The notes beneath the pieces were generated by a model. The model had not been told where the DNA came from. It made no database searches and saw nothing but the letters and a program-made list of their open reading frames with translations. The translations under genes were made by a program, and so were the position numbers. This document shows, one piece after another, positions 49,896 through 64,000 of a stretch of DNA of 64,000 nucleotides (its first letter is position 1; each line of letters opens with the position of its first letter). The stretch comes from Haematococcus lacustris (lineage: Eukaryota; Chlorophyta; Chlorophyceae; Chlamydomonadales; Haematococcaceae): assembly GCA_030144725.1 (NCBI GenBank), contig JASKMD010000008.1:5762976-5826975 (forward strand). The letters run 5' to 3'.

Positions 49896-52793
49896 GGTTA
49901 TGTGACCTGGATGTGAGTCGTTCATGGCACACGAAGTGTGGGTGTGACCAGCTCATGTATGATTAGCCAAATGTTTGAGTGGCACCAATGGTCAGCCCTC
50001 ATCCCATGTGCATGAGAGAGGACAGTGGTGACCTTTGAGAGTTAATGACCAGGGTGCGTGTGGTGGGAGGAAGGCAGGGTGTGGTGGAGCGGCAGGGCCA
50101 GGTTGTATGTGTGGAACTGCCACCTTGTTGCCGGCGCCTCCAAGGGCCCCTCACAGGCGCCTCGCAAAAAGGTACTCACAGGCGCCATTGAAAGGGGCAC
50201 TCCATGAGCTGCCACTTCTTTTGTAGCCAGCTTGCGTCTGTTCTTGAGTAGCCATGGGTGGTGGCTGATTAGATGCATGGTCTGCCTAAGGCTGGGATGG
50301 CAGGGGTACAGAGGTAGCTGGCAGGGTGTGCATGGAGGTGCATGGAGATGCATGGAGGTGCATGGTAGGGAGCAGGGCAGGGACACGTTGTTGGGCTGCC
50401 TCAGCGCATTGTGCAATGTTGCTGCTTGTGTGGTTGTTGTCATGAATGGGTGCTGTTTGGGTCCATGGCCAGGCTGCTTGGCCAGGTAGGAGCGGCAGGT
50501 GACAGACAGAGGGCAGGCAGAGGGGCATGGTGGCGATGGCTGGGCTAACACTTACTAGCCGACCATCCGTGTGGAGGAGCAGCTTGCTTAATCTGCCAAG
50601 GGCCCTGCACCTACACCGCCGTGCCGGTGTTTGGACTGGGGGTGTTTGAACACACTGCCCACATCGCCATGGGGTGGCACTGGATGAGCTACGCTGGTGG
50701 CCTGGGTGGATTATGGCCTGGGTGGCTGGTGACCTGGCTAACCTGCATGTGGCCTAAGGGCAGAGAGTACCCTGCAGTGAGTAGGTTGCCTGGCATTGGC
50801 CGTCAGCTGGCAGGGCATGCCACACACTACGAAGACTAGGTCGCAGCCAACTGCTGAGGTGGTGGGCAGCCGCAGCCACGAGCCACCTCCTTGCACGTGC
50901 CACGCTGCCAAGTGTTTGAAGCTCCCAACAGAGCCCCCACTCCTGCTCTTTGCTTCTCTGTCAGTGATGAGGAAGGCATCAATGATGGCTGCAAGGATGG
51001 CTGCAAGGATGGCTGATGCTGTCATGTCCCCTCGCACCCGCACCTGCAATGGAGCAGTGCTGTTAAATGATGCCACTTCGCTGGCCTTACGTCCGGGTTG
51101 CGAGTGCTGGTTTGGAGCGTGTTTCAATAGGGTCTCCAGCTATATGGCCCTGCACCATGCTAGACGATCCTCTCTCATGTTCATGCACACATAACTACAT
51201 AACTCTGTGAAATACTGCAGACTCTCGCATTGGCCATCCAGCCCTACCCTGCAGCAGCATGCGCCCTTGTTGTGTCACATGCGCCACATTACCAGGCCAC
51301 AAGGACTGCCTGTGGGCACCTGGGATGCATGGCATTCTGGCATGCATGGCCAACTGCTTGGCCGTCATGTGGGCATGGCAATTTCATGACATGCATGTGT
51401 ATCATGCATTGGGGAAGGGGAGGAGTCTGCCATCTCTGGAGCATTGTTGCCAACTGCTTGGTCAGTCTGTTTGATGCAGATCTACAGTCGCGTACTCCTT
51501 ACAGCCGGTCCAAGGTCTTGCACAAGGCGGCCAATGCACAACCTGTATTTGTACATGCCTGGACCAAAACTGTCCATGTGCCGCACACGACCTTCCATGG
51601 CACATGCCTGCCTTGTCCGCATTTTCCTTTCTGGCCATAAGTAGTTAGCACCAACGCCACGCTTGAGCAAGTAGTCGGGGGCACTTGATATGCAATCTTA
51701 CACATGCTTGCACATGCTTGCCACATGGCGACACCAATGCGACGCAGCGACACTGTGCCTTTGTCAGCTGGGTACGCCAGTCTGCGCCTAGTGACTCAGG
51801 CTTGTTTTCATACGCCATGCAAGCGAGTGGCTGCACAGAGTCACGCCGCGCCGCACACTGCAAGCTTTCCAACCCACCTTGCACGGTTCCTGCCCCGTTG
51901 CGATTAGCTACAAAGATATGGCAGAGATAACACAGCTGAGGGCTGCTGGAGTAGGATGCGCCACAAGCTTGGCCCCACTTTCTCCCACTAGCTCGGCCTC
52001 AACCCATGACACCACTGAGCCTCATACCACGGGCCTAACATCGAGTGTCGAGCCCCACCCCATTCCAAGGCAAGTTGGGGTTGTGCAAGAGGTTTTGGTT
52101 AGGTGTTGTGACGAGGGGTGGGCTGGCAAGGTGCCTCAACAGAGGAGCGCGTTACACAAGTCACGCAAAGTGAGGATACAAGACGAGGACACCAGGTGGA
52201 GCAGGCAGTGGACCCCCCTATCTACCAGCTTCTGGGAAGCTGAAGTGCTGCGTTGCAGTAGGGGAGGGGGAGGGAGGCCCATGAACTTCCCATGGAACAG
52301 GAAGCCACTAACAGCAAACGTGGATGCCGCTAGTCCCCTTCCCATAGTTGACATGTGCAGGCGGGCCAGCTTAGTGAAAGAAGGGCAAGCGGGGGCTGCA
52401 AGCAACCCCTCCCTACCCACCACACATTGACTGGCAGACCATCAGGACCTGGGGCAGAACCTGGTGCCCTCGCTTAGGACTTCGCGCCTTCCGCTTGTGC
52501 AAGGCAATCTGGGTCTGATCAGCGCAAGCTGTGGACACCCATCACTGAAGCTACAGACCTGGGCCTGTAGGCCCAATGCACGCCATGCCAGCATTGCTTC
52601 TCAAGGCCTTGTTTGCTCTTTCCTCCCAGCCTGATCGATTCTTCTCCCTCACTGATGGGATTAGTACCGACCGTTGGCCGGCGGAGCTCCCATCTAGCAG
52701 CTGGAGATGTCAGCTCTTTGCCCATGCGTCATGGGGTGCTACGAGATGCTGGCTCCTGCAGCAACTTTGGATGTGCAGGACGCAAAAGGAGTC

Positions 52794-52873
52794 TGACAGG
52801 GACGGGATTTGAACCCGCGCTCTTTCGAACTAGTACCTGAAACTAGCGCCTTAGACCGCTCGGCCACCCTATC
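52794..52873 (-). tRNA. tRNA-Leu (CAG), unit 2
   Basis: Identical in sequence to the copy at 49188-49267, including the anticodon CAG and the TTTT terminator, exactly 3606 bp away. It is a product of the segmental duplication. Confidence 0.93.
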
Positions 52874-52914
52874 AGATAGAAGGATGCACAACGGCGTACA
52901 ATTAGCTCCCACTG

Positions 52915-53501
52915 CAGCGACACATTGTCCTTGCGGTCACACTATTTGGCGGGAATGGGCGCCGCGAGTGTGACCAGCAGCATGTGGGCGGAGGTGTGCG
53001 CGCAGGAGCAGGAAACCGCCAGTGTGGACGGCCTGAGCCTGACGGACCCAATCGATGCGCGGGAGGTGCGTGAGGTAGCGGGCAGGAGGACAACTACACC
53101 TACCTGGCACGACTTTGAACAGCTTTAGAAGTGGGGAGCAAAGGGTGCAGGGGGTCAAGGTTATGACAGCAGCACCAGTGAAGCGTGCTAGAGAGATACA
53201 GATGATGGGTACAAGGTGTAGGTAAGTAGATGATGGCTATGAGGTATAGATGATGGTATAGAGGTAGCTTTGGGAGCCCGATGTGAGACCAACCTATACC
53301 TCGGTCAGGCTCCCTTGCTGACTTGGACCTGTGCGTGTGCAGGAGGGTCAAGGCCTCGACTGGCATGAGGTCGAGGGGGAGATGGTGCTTGACATTGCCC
53401 CACTGAGGGGCCGCTTGCTGCTCCTGCTGTCAGGGGCCGTGGACCATGCGGTGGCTCCATGCACAGCTGACCATGTCATGGTGACCGCATGGTACCAGTG
53501 A
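52915..53501 (+). pseudogene. Truncated hydroxylase 3' exons, unit 3
   Basis: Same structure as in unit 2: partial exon 52915-53065 and complete last exon 53343-53501. The last exon has EGQ for ERQ and PLRGR for PLGGR, the second within the strand before the distal His. Confidence 0.85.
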
Positions 53502-56411
53502 GGTTATGTGACCTGGATGTGAGTCGTTCATGGCACACGAAGTGTGGGTGTGACCAGCTCGTGTATGATTAGCCAAGTGTTTGAGTGGCACCGATGGTCA
53601 GCCCTCATCCCATGTGCATGAGAGGGGACAGTGGTGATCTTTGAGAGTTAATGACCAGGGTGCGTGTGGTGGGAGGAAGGCAGGGTGTGGTGGAGCGGCA
53701 GGGCCAGGTTGTATGTGTGGAACTGCCACCTTGTTGCCGGCGCCTCCAAGGGCCCCTCACAGGCGCCTCGCAAAAAGGTACTCACAGGCGCCGTTGAAAG
53801 GGGCACTCCATGGGCTGCCACTTCTTTTGTAGCCAGCTTGCGTCTGTTCTTGAGTAGCCATGGGTGGGGTGGCTGATTAGATACATGGTCTGCCTAAGGC
53901 TGGGATGGCAGGGGTACAGAGGTAGCTGGCAGGGTGTGCATGGAGGTGCATGGAGGTGCATGGAGGTGCATGGAGGTGCATGGTAGGGAGCAGGGCAGGG
54001 ACACGTTGTTGGGCTGCCTCAGCGCATTGTGCAATGTTGCTGCTTGTGTGGTTGTTGTCATGAATGGGTGCTGTTTGGGTCCATGGCCAGGCTGCTTGGC
54101 CAGGTAGGAGCGGCAGGTGACAGACAGAGGGCAGGCAGAGGGGCATGGTGGCGATGGCTGGGCTAACACTTACTAGCCGACCATCCGTGTGGAGGAGCAG
54201 CTTGCTTAATCTGCCAAGGGCCCTGCACCTACACCGCCGTGCCGGTGTTTGGACTGGGGGTGTTTGAACACACTGCCCACATCGCCATGGGGTGGCACTG
54301 GATGAGCTACGCTGGTGGCCTGGGTGGATTATGGCCTGGGTGGCTGGTGACCTGGCTAACCTGCATGTGGCCTAAGGGCAGAGAGTACCCTGCAGTGAGT
54401 AGGTTGCCTGGCATTGGCCGTCAGCTGGCAGGGCATGCCACACACTACGAAGACTAGGTCGCAGCCAACTGCTGAGGTGGTGGGCAGCCGCAGCCACGAG
54501 CCACCTCCTTGCACGTGCCACGCTGCCAAGTGTTTGAAGCTCCCAACAGAGCCCCCACTCCTGCTCTTTGCTTCTCTGTCAGTGATGAGGAAGGCATCAA
54601 TGATGGCTGCAAGGATGGCTGCAAGGATGGCTGATGCTGTCATGTCCCCTCGCACCCGCACCTGCAATGGAGCAGTGCTGTTAAATGATGCCACTTCGCT
54701 GGCCTTACGTCCGGGTTGCGAGTGCTGGTTTGGAGCGTGTTTCAATAGGGTCTCCAGCTATATGGCCCTGCACCATGCTAGACGATCCTCTCTCATGTTC
54801 ATGCACACATAACTACATAACTCTGTGAAATACTGCAGACTCTCGCATTGGCCATCCAGCCCTACCCTGCAGCAGCATGCGCCCTTGTTGTGTCACATGC
54901 GCCACATTACCAGGCCACAAGGACTGCCTGTGGGCACCTGGGATGCATGGCATTCTGGCATGCATGGCCAACTGCTTGGCCGTCATGTGGGCATGGCAAT
55001 TTCATGACATGCATGTGTATCATGCATTGGGGAAGGGGAGGAGTCTGCCATCTCTGGAGCATTGTTGCCAACTGCTTGGTCAGTCTGTTTGATGCAGATC
55101 TACAGTCGCGTACTCCTTACAGCCGGTCCAAGGTCTTGCACAAGGCGGCCAATGCACAACCTGTATTTGTACATGCCTGGACCAAAACTGTCCATGTGCC
55201 GCACACGACCTTCCATGGCACATGCCTGCCTTGTCCGCATTTTCCTTTCTGGCCATAAGTAGTTAGCACCAACGCCACGCTTGAGCAAGTAGTCGGGGGC
55301 ACTTGATATGCAATCTTACACATGCTTGCACATGCTTGCCACATGGCGACACCAATGCGACGCAGCGACACTGTGCCTTTGTCAGCTGGGTACGCCAGTC
55401 TGCGCCTAGTGACTCAGGCTTGTTTTCATACGCCATGCAAGCGAGTGGCTGCACAGAGTCACGCCGCGCCGCACACTGCAAGCTTTCCAACCCACCTTGC
55501 ACGGTTCCTGCCCCGTTGCGATTAGCTACAAAGATATGGCAGAGAAAACACAGCTGAGGGCTGCTGGAGTAGGATGCGCCACAAGCTTGGCCCCACTTTC
55601 TCCCACTAGCTCGGCCTCAACCCATGACACCACTGAGCCTCATACCACGGGCCTAACATCGAGTGTCGAGCCCCACCCCATTCCAAGGCAAGTTGGGGTT
55701 GTGCAAGAGGTTTTGGTTAGGTGTTGTGACGAGGGGTGGGCTGGCAAGGTGCCTCAACAGAGGAGCGCGTTACACAAGTCACGCAAAGTGAGGATACAAG
55801 ACGAGGACACCAGGTGGAGCAGGCAGTGGACCCCCCTATCTACCAGCTTCTGGGAAGCTGAAGTGCTGCGTTGCAGTAGGGGAGGGGGAGGGAGGCCCAT
55901 GAACTTCCCATGGAACAGGAAGCCACTAACAGCAAACGTGGATGCCGCTAGTCCCCTTCCCATAGTTGACATGTGCAGGCGGGCCAGCTTAGTGAAAGAA
56001 GGGCAAGCGGGGGCTGCAAGCAACCCCTCCCTACCCACCACACATTGACTGGCAGACCATCAGGACCTGGGGCAGAACCTGGTGCCCTCGCTTAGGACTT
56101 CGCGCCTTCCGCTTGTGCAAGGCAATCTGGGTCTGATCAGCGCAAGCTGTGGACACCCATCACTGAAGCTACAGACCTGGGCCTGTAGGCCCAATGCACG
56201 CCATGCCAGCATTGCTTCTCAAGGCCTTGTTTGCTCTTTCCTCCCAGCCTGATCGATTCTTCTCCCTCACTGATGGGATTAGTACCGACCGTTGGCCGGC
56301 GGAGCTCCCATCTAGCAGCTGGAGATGTCAGCTCTTTGCCCATGCGTCATGGGGTGCTACGAGATGCTGGCTCCTGCAGCAACTTTGGATGTGCAGGACG
56401 CAAAAGGAGTC

Positions 56412-56491
56412 TGACAGGGACGGGATTTGAACCCGCGCTCTTTCGAACTAGTACCTGAAACTAGCGCCTTAGACCGCTCGGCCACCCTATC
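56412..56491 (-). tRNA. tRNA-Leu (CAG), unit 3
   Basis: Third identical copy, 3618 bp from the second. Unit 4 has no equivalent because its similarity ends before the tRNA-bearing tail. Confidence 0.93.
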
Positions 56492-56532
56492 AGATAGAAG
56501 GATGCACAACGGCGTACAATTAGCTCCCACTG

Positions 56533-57119
56533 CAGCGACACATTGTCCTTGCGGTCACACTATTTGGCGGGAATGGGCGCCGCGAGTGTGACCAGCAGCA
56601 TGTGGGCGGAGGTGTGCGCGCAGGAGCAGGAAACCGCCAGTGTGGACGGCCTGAGCCTGACGGACCCAATCGATGCGCGGGAGGTGCGTGAGGTAGCGGG
56701 CAGGAGGACAACTACACCTACCTGGCACGACTTTGAACAGCTTTAGAAGTGGGGAGCAAAGGGTGCAGGGGGTCAAGGTTATGACAGCAGCACCAGTGAA
56801 GCGTGCTAGAGAGATACAGATGATGGGTACAAGGTGTAGGTAAGTAGATGATGGCTATGAGGTATAGATGATGGTATAGAGGTAGCTTTGGGAGCCCGAT
56901 GTGAGACCAACCTATACCTCGGTCAGGCTCCCTTGCTGACTTGGACCTGTGCGTGTGCAGGAGGGTCAAGGCCTCGACTGGCATGAGGTCGAGGGGGAGA
57001 TGGTGCTTGACATTGCCCCACTGGGGGGCCGCTTGCTGCTCCTGCTGTCAGGGGCCGTGGACCATGCGGTGGCTCCATGCACAGCTGACCATGTCATGGT
57101 GACCGCATGGTACCAGTGA
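56533..57119 (+). pseudogene. Truncated hydroxylase 3' exons, unit 4
   Basis: Partial exon 56533-56683 and complete last exon 56961-57119, with EGQ as in unit 3 but PLGGR as in units 1 and 2. The open frame, splice acceptor and stop codon are kept. Confidence 0.85.
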
Positions 57120-59465
57120 GGTTATGTGACCTGGATGTGAGTCGTTCATGGCACACGAAGTGTGGGTGTGACCAGCTCGTGTATGATTAGCCAAGTGTTT
57201 GAGTGGCACCGATGGTCAGCCCTCATCCCATGTGCATGAGAGGGGACAGTGGTGATCTTTGAGAGTTAATGACCAGGGTGCGTGTGGTGGGAGGAAGGCA
57301 GGGTGTGGTGGAGCGGCAGGGCCAGGTTGTATGTGTGGAACTGCCACCTTGTTGCCGGCGCCTCCAAGGGCCCCTCACAGGAGCCTCGCAAAAAGGTACT
57401 CACAGGCGCCGTTGAAAGGGGCACTCCATGGGCTGCCACTTCTTTTGTAGCCAGCTTGCGTCTGTTCTTGAGTAGCCATGGGTGGGGTGGCTGATTAGAT
57501 ACATGGTCTGCCTAAGGCTGGGATGGCAGGGGTACCGAGGTAGCTGGTAGGGTGTGCATGGAGGTGCATGGAGGTGCATGGAGGTGCATGGTAGGGAGCA
57601 GGGCAGGGACACGTTGTTGGGCTGCCTCAGCGCACTGTGCAATGTTGCTGCTTGTGTGGTTGTTGTCATGAATGGGTGCTGTTTGGGTCCATGGCCAGGC
57701 TGCTTGGCCAGGTAGGAGCGGCAGGTGACAGACACAGGTGAGGACAGGCAGAGGGGCATGGTGGCGATGGCTGGGCTAACACTTACTGGCCGACCATCCG
57801 TGTGGAGGAGCAGCTTGCTTAATCTGCCAAGGGCCCTGCACCTACACCGCTGTGTTGGTGTTTGGACTGGGGGTGTTTGAACACACTGCCCACATCGCCA
57901 TGAGGTGGCACTGGATGAGCTACGCTGGTGGCCTGGGTGGGTTATGGCCTGGATGGCTGGTGGCCTGGCTAACCTGCATGTGGCCTAAGGGCAGAGAGTA
58001 CCCTGCAGTGAGTAGGTTGCCTGGCATTGGCCGTCAGCTGGCAGGGCATGCCACACACTACGAAGACTAGGTCGCAGCCAACTGCTGAGGTGGTGGGCAG
58101 CCGCAGCCACGAGCCACCTCCTTGCACGTGCCACGCTGCCAAGTGTTTGAAGCTCCCAACAGAGCCCCCACTCCTGCTCTTTGCTTCTCTGTCAGTGATG
58201 AGGAAGGCATCAATGATGGCTGCAAGGATGGCTGCAAGGATGGCTGATGCCGTCATGTCGCCTCGCACCCGCACCTGCAATGGAGCAGTGCTGTTGAATG
58301 TTGCCACTTCGCTGGCCGTAGGTCCGGGTTGCGAGTGCTGGTTTGGAGCGTGTTTCAGTAGGGTCTCCAGGGGGGTGGTTAATGGTGATGGCTATATGGC
58401 CCTGCACCATGCTAGACGAGCCTCTCTCATGTTCATGCACACATAACTACATAACTCTGTGAAATACTGCAGACTCTCGCATTGGCCATCCAGCCCTACC
58501 CTGCAGCAGCATGCGCCCTTGTTGTGTCACATGCGCCACATTACCAGGCCACAAGGACTGCCTGTGGGCATCTGGGATACGTGGCATTCTGGCATGCATG
58601 GCCAACTGCTTGGCCGTCATGTGGGCATGGCAATTTCATGACATGCATGTATATCATGCATTGGGGAAGGGGAGGAGTCTGCCATATCTGGAGCATTGTT
58701 GCCAACTGCTTGGTCAGTCTGTTTGATGCAAATCTACAGTCGCGTATTCCTTACAGCCGGTCCAGGTCTTGCACAAGGCGGCCAATGCACAACCTGTATT
58801 TGTACATGCCTGGACCAAAACTGTCCATGTGCCGCACACGACCTTCCATGGCACATGCCTGCCTTGTCCGCATTTTCCTTTCTGGCCATAAGTAGTTAGC
58901 ACCAACGCCACGCTTGGACAAGTAGTCGGGGGCACTTGATATGCAATCTTACACATGCTTGCACATGCTTGCCACATGGCGACACCAATGCGACGCAGCG
59001 ACACTGTGCCTTTGTCAGCTGGGTACGCCAGTCTGCGCCTAGTGACTCAGGCTTGTTTTCATACGCCATGCAAGCGAGTGGCTGCACAGAGTCACGCCGC
59101 GCCGCACACTGCAAGCTTTCCAACCCACCTTGCACGGTTCCTGCCCCGTTGCGATTAGCTACAAAGATATGGCAGAGAAAAATTACACAGCTGAGGGCTG
59201 CTGGAGTAGCATGCGCCACAAGCTTGGCCCCACTTTCTCCCACTAGCTCGGCCTCAATCCATGACACCACTGTGCCTCATACCACGGACCTAACATCGAG
59301 TGTCGAGCCCCACCCCATTCCAAGGCAAGCTGGGGTTGTGCAGGAGGTTTTGGTTAGGTGTTGTCACAGGGGGTGGGCTGGCAAGGTGCCTCAACAGAGC
59401 AGCGCGTTACACAAGTCACGCAAAGTGAGGATACAAGACGAGGACACCAGGTGCAGCAGGCAGTG
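56533..59465 (+). repeat. Tandem segmental duplication, unit 4 (partial, 2.93 kb)
   Basis: Aligns with units 1-3 until GGCAGTG at 59465 and then diverges abruptly. The 704-bp tail with tRNA-Leu found in units 1-3 is absent. It is also the most diverged unit, with small insertions and substitutions from about 57360 onward (for example an added GGGGTGGTTAATGG near 58371). The RlmN-like reading frame opens four bases after the break. Confidence 0.92.
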
Positions 59466-59468
59466 TCT

Positions 59469-63023
<3,555 letters not shown>

Positions 63024-64000
63024 GTACGAAGCCTCCCCCTCCCCCCCCTCCCCCCCCCTCCCCCCCCCTCCCTCCTCCCCCCGCCCACTGCCTCCACCCA
63101 TCTGACCCCCTTTCCCTGCCCACCTCCCCCCTACCCCAGGCTCCCTTAGCTACAAAGATATGGCAGAGACAACAAGCATTATAGCAAAGTATTATAGCAT
63201 TTTCGCATAGCATTTCCGCAGCCAGCCAACCTCGTAGACATAGTTGCAACAACGCAGCGCCGCAACTAGTTTCACATGCAGCCTAGCCACGAAGCGCTAC
63301 GCAATCGTAGCCTTTTGACAGTTCTGCTGCTTCTTCTTTTTGCAGTTTTGCTGCTTCGTGCAAATCGTACCAAAGCGTACCATGCCCCTTCTCTACTGCA
63401 GGTCAGACGGTCCTTCCTCCTGCTAATAAGCGAGACGGACAGGTGTAGACTACCCACCCCATCCCACGAGGTGAGCTTGCATTCTTTGCTGTCTGTCATC
63501 GCAACCACGTACCTTGTGTTTACTGCAGGTCAGAGTCACTGCTGCCTCTCGCCCCCTTCCCCCTAACTTCACCACCAATATCACCACCAACTACAAGTTC
63601 GCCACCTCAACTACTTGCGCCCTCCCCCTCATCCCTGCTCCTGCTGCCTGCCCCTCTCCATCGCAACCACCCCCTCCCCTCCCCATTGCAGCCTCCTTCC
63701 CCCCCTTCCCCCCTCTTCCCCCCTCTTCCCCCTTCATGTCCATGGCATCGCAGCCCTCACCTTACCCCACGAACTTCTCCTCACCCCCCACCCTCTTTGT
63801 GCAACCCTCGTCCCAATTCCCCATCACAAAGATTAAGGTAAGAGCAAACAATGAACACGGTGCAGCACTGTGTAAGCATGTGAGTGGCTAGCCCATGCAG
63901 TGTTCCTCATTACCCTACCTAACCGCCTGCCCATGTTTGCTGCAGGTCTACCCTCCTACCATACTTCCGCCCTGCTCCCTTCCTTCCTCCTGCTAATGAG
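63024..64000. other. RlmN-like intron with mobile-element-like sequence to the window end
   Basis: No further RlmN exon was found. A CT-rich donor-proximal stretch (63032-63110) is followed at 63148 by AGCTACAAAGATATGGCAGA, a motif also present once in each unit of the tandem array. A plus frame at 63529-63838 (VRVTAASRPLPPNFTTNITT, then a Pro/Ser-rich run) lies between a CAG acceptor and a GTAAGA donor and could be an exon of an inserted element; the family is unknown. Confidence 0.45.

Larger units (their letters stand above)
49309..52914 (+). repeat. Tandem segmental duplication, unit 2 (3606 bp)
   Basis: Same length as unit 1 and nearly identical. Substitutions include ACATTG for ACACTG at the start, GTGCCAGAG for GTGCTAGAG, and a few in the last exon. 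It lacks the 5' part of the hydroxylase gene and carries its own tRNA-Leu. Confidence 0.95.
52915..56532 (+). repeat. Tandem segmental duplication, unit 3 (3618 bp)
   Basis: Twelve bases longer than units 1 and 2, with length changes in the GCATGGAGGT minisatellite near 53937 and a GGTGGGGTGG variant. It shares with unit 4 the changes GAGGGTCAAG (last exon) and CTCGTGTATG, so units 3 and 4 are closest relatives. It carries the third tRNA-Leu. Confidence 0.95.

Noticed and set aside
49309..57119. Three further complete prolyl hydroxylase genes
   Set aside because: Units 2-4 contain only the final half exon and last exon; the HxD-bearing part and all upstream exons are missing.

Overview
This window is eukaryotic nuclear DNA, most likely from a volvocalean green alga and probably Haematococcus lacustris. 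Genes are split by GT-AG introns and exons are GC-rich. Intergenic and intronic DNA is crowded with microsatellites. The algal polyadenylation signal TGTAA follows several stop codons. Two multi-exon reading frames resemble a mobile-element protein family that I remember as abundant in Haematococcus. The species call is inference; the gene structures were worked out by splice phase and protein-family resemblance.

Layout, left to right: a J-domain protein (minus, 3' end off or unresolved at the left edge); an organelle-targeted NmrA-like SDR (minus, 1905-5811) with a Fanzor/TnpB-like relic in an intron; a DNA transposon with 128-bp inverted repeats (6127-7374); a tiny two-exon membrane protein (minus, 8681-9055); a Fanzor-like element with a duplicated 3' end (about 9110-11090); flap endonuclease FEN1 (plus, 12 exons, 11173-20234), with a 1.6-kb GGGGC expansion in one intron and an AT-hook-coding inverted-repeat element in another; an unresolved minus-strand transcription unit (21.7-22.8 kb); a TTC27/Emw1-like TPR protein (minus, 14 exons, 23197-34974) with a hAT transposase relic in one intron; and, divergent from it, a chlorophyllase-like hydrolase (plus, 35607-38753). 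A PHD/EGLN-type prolyl 4-hydroxylase follows (plus, 39983-46289). Its 3' end begins a tandem array of four 3.6-kb units (45703-59465), three of which carry an identical tRNA-Leu(CAG) gene. Last is an RlmN/Cfr-like radical-SAM RNA methyltransferase (plus, from about 59469) that runs off the right edge.

The genes are ordinary housekeeping or plastid genes with no operon-like logic. The unusual features are structural. Long, nearly pure repeats (GGGGC, CAGGGG, an 11-mer, GACCCC, CCCTGA, TTAGGG, CCCAG, CCTG, GGGGAG) sit in introns, often within tens of bases of a splice donor. One TTC27 intron looks like a recent insertion that made its own splice sites. The 3.6-kb array has multiplied a tRNA gene and the last exon of the hydroxylase, and it ends at the presumed start of the RlmN-like gene.
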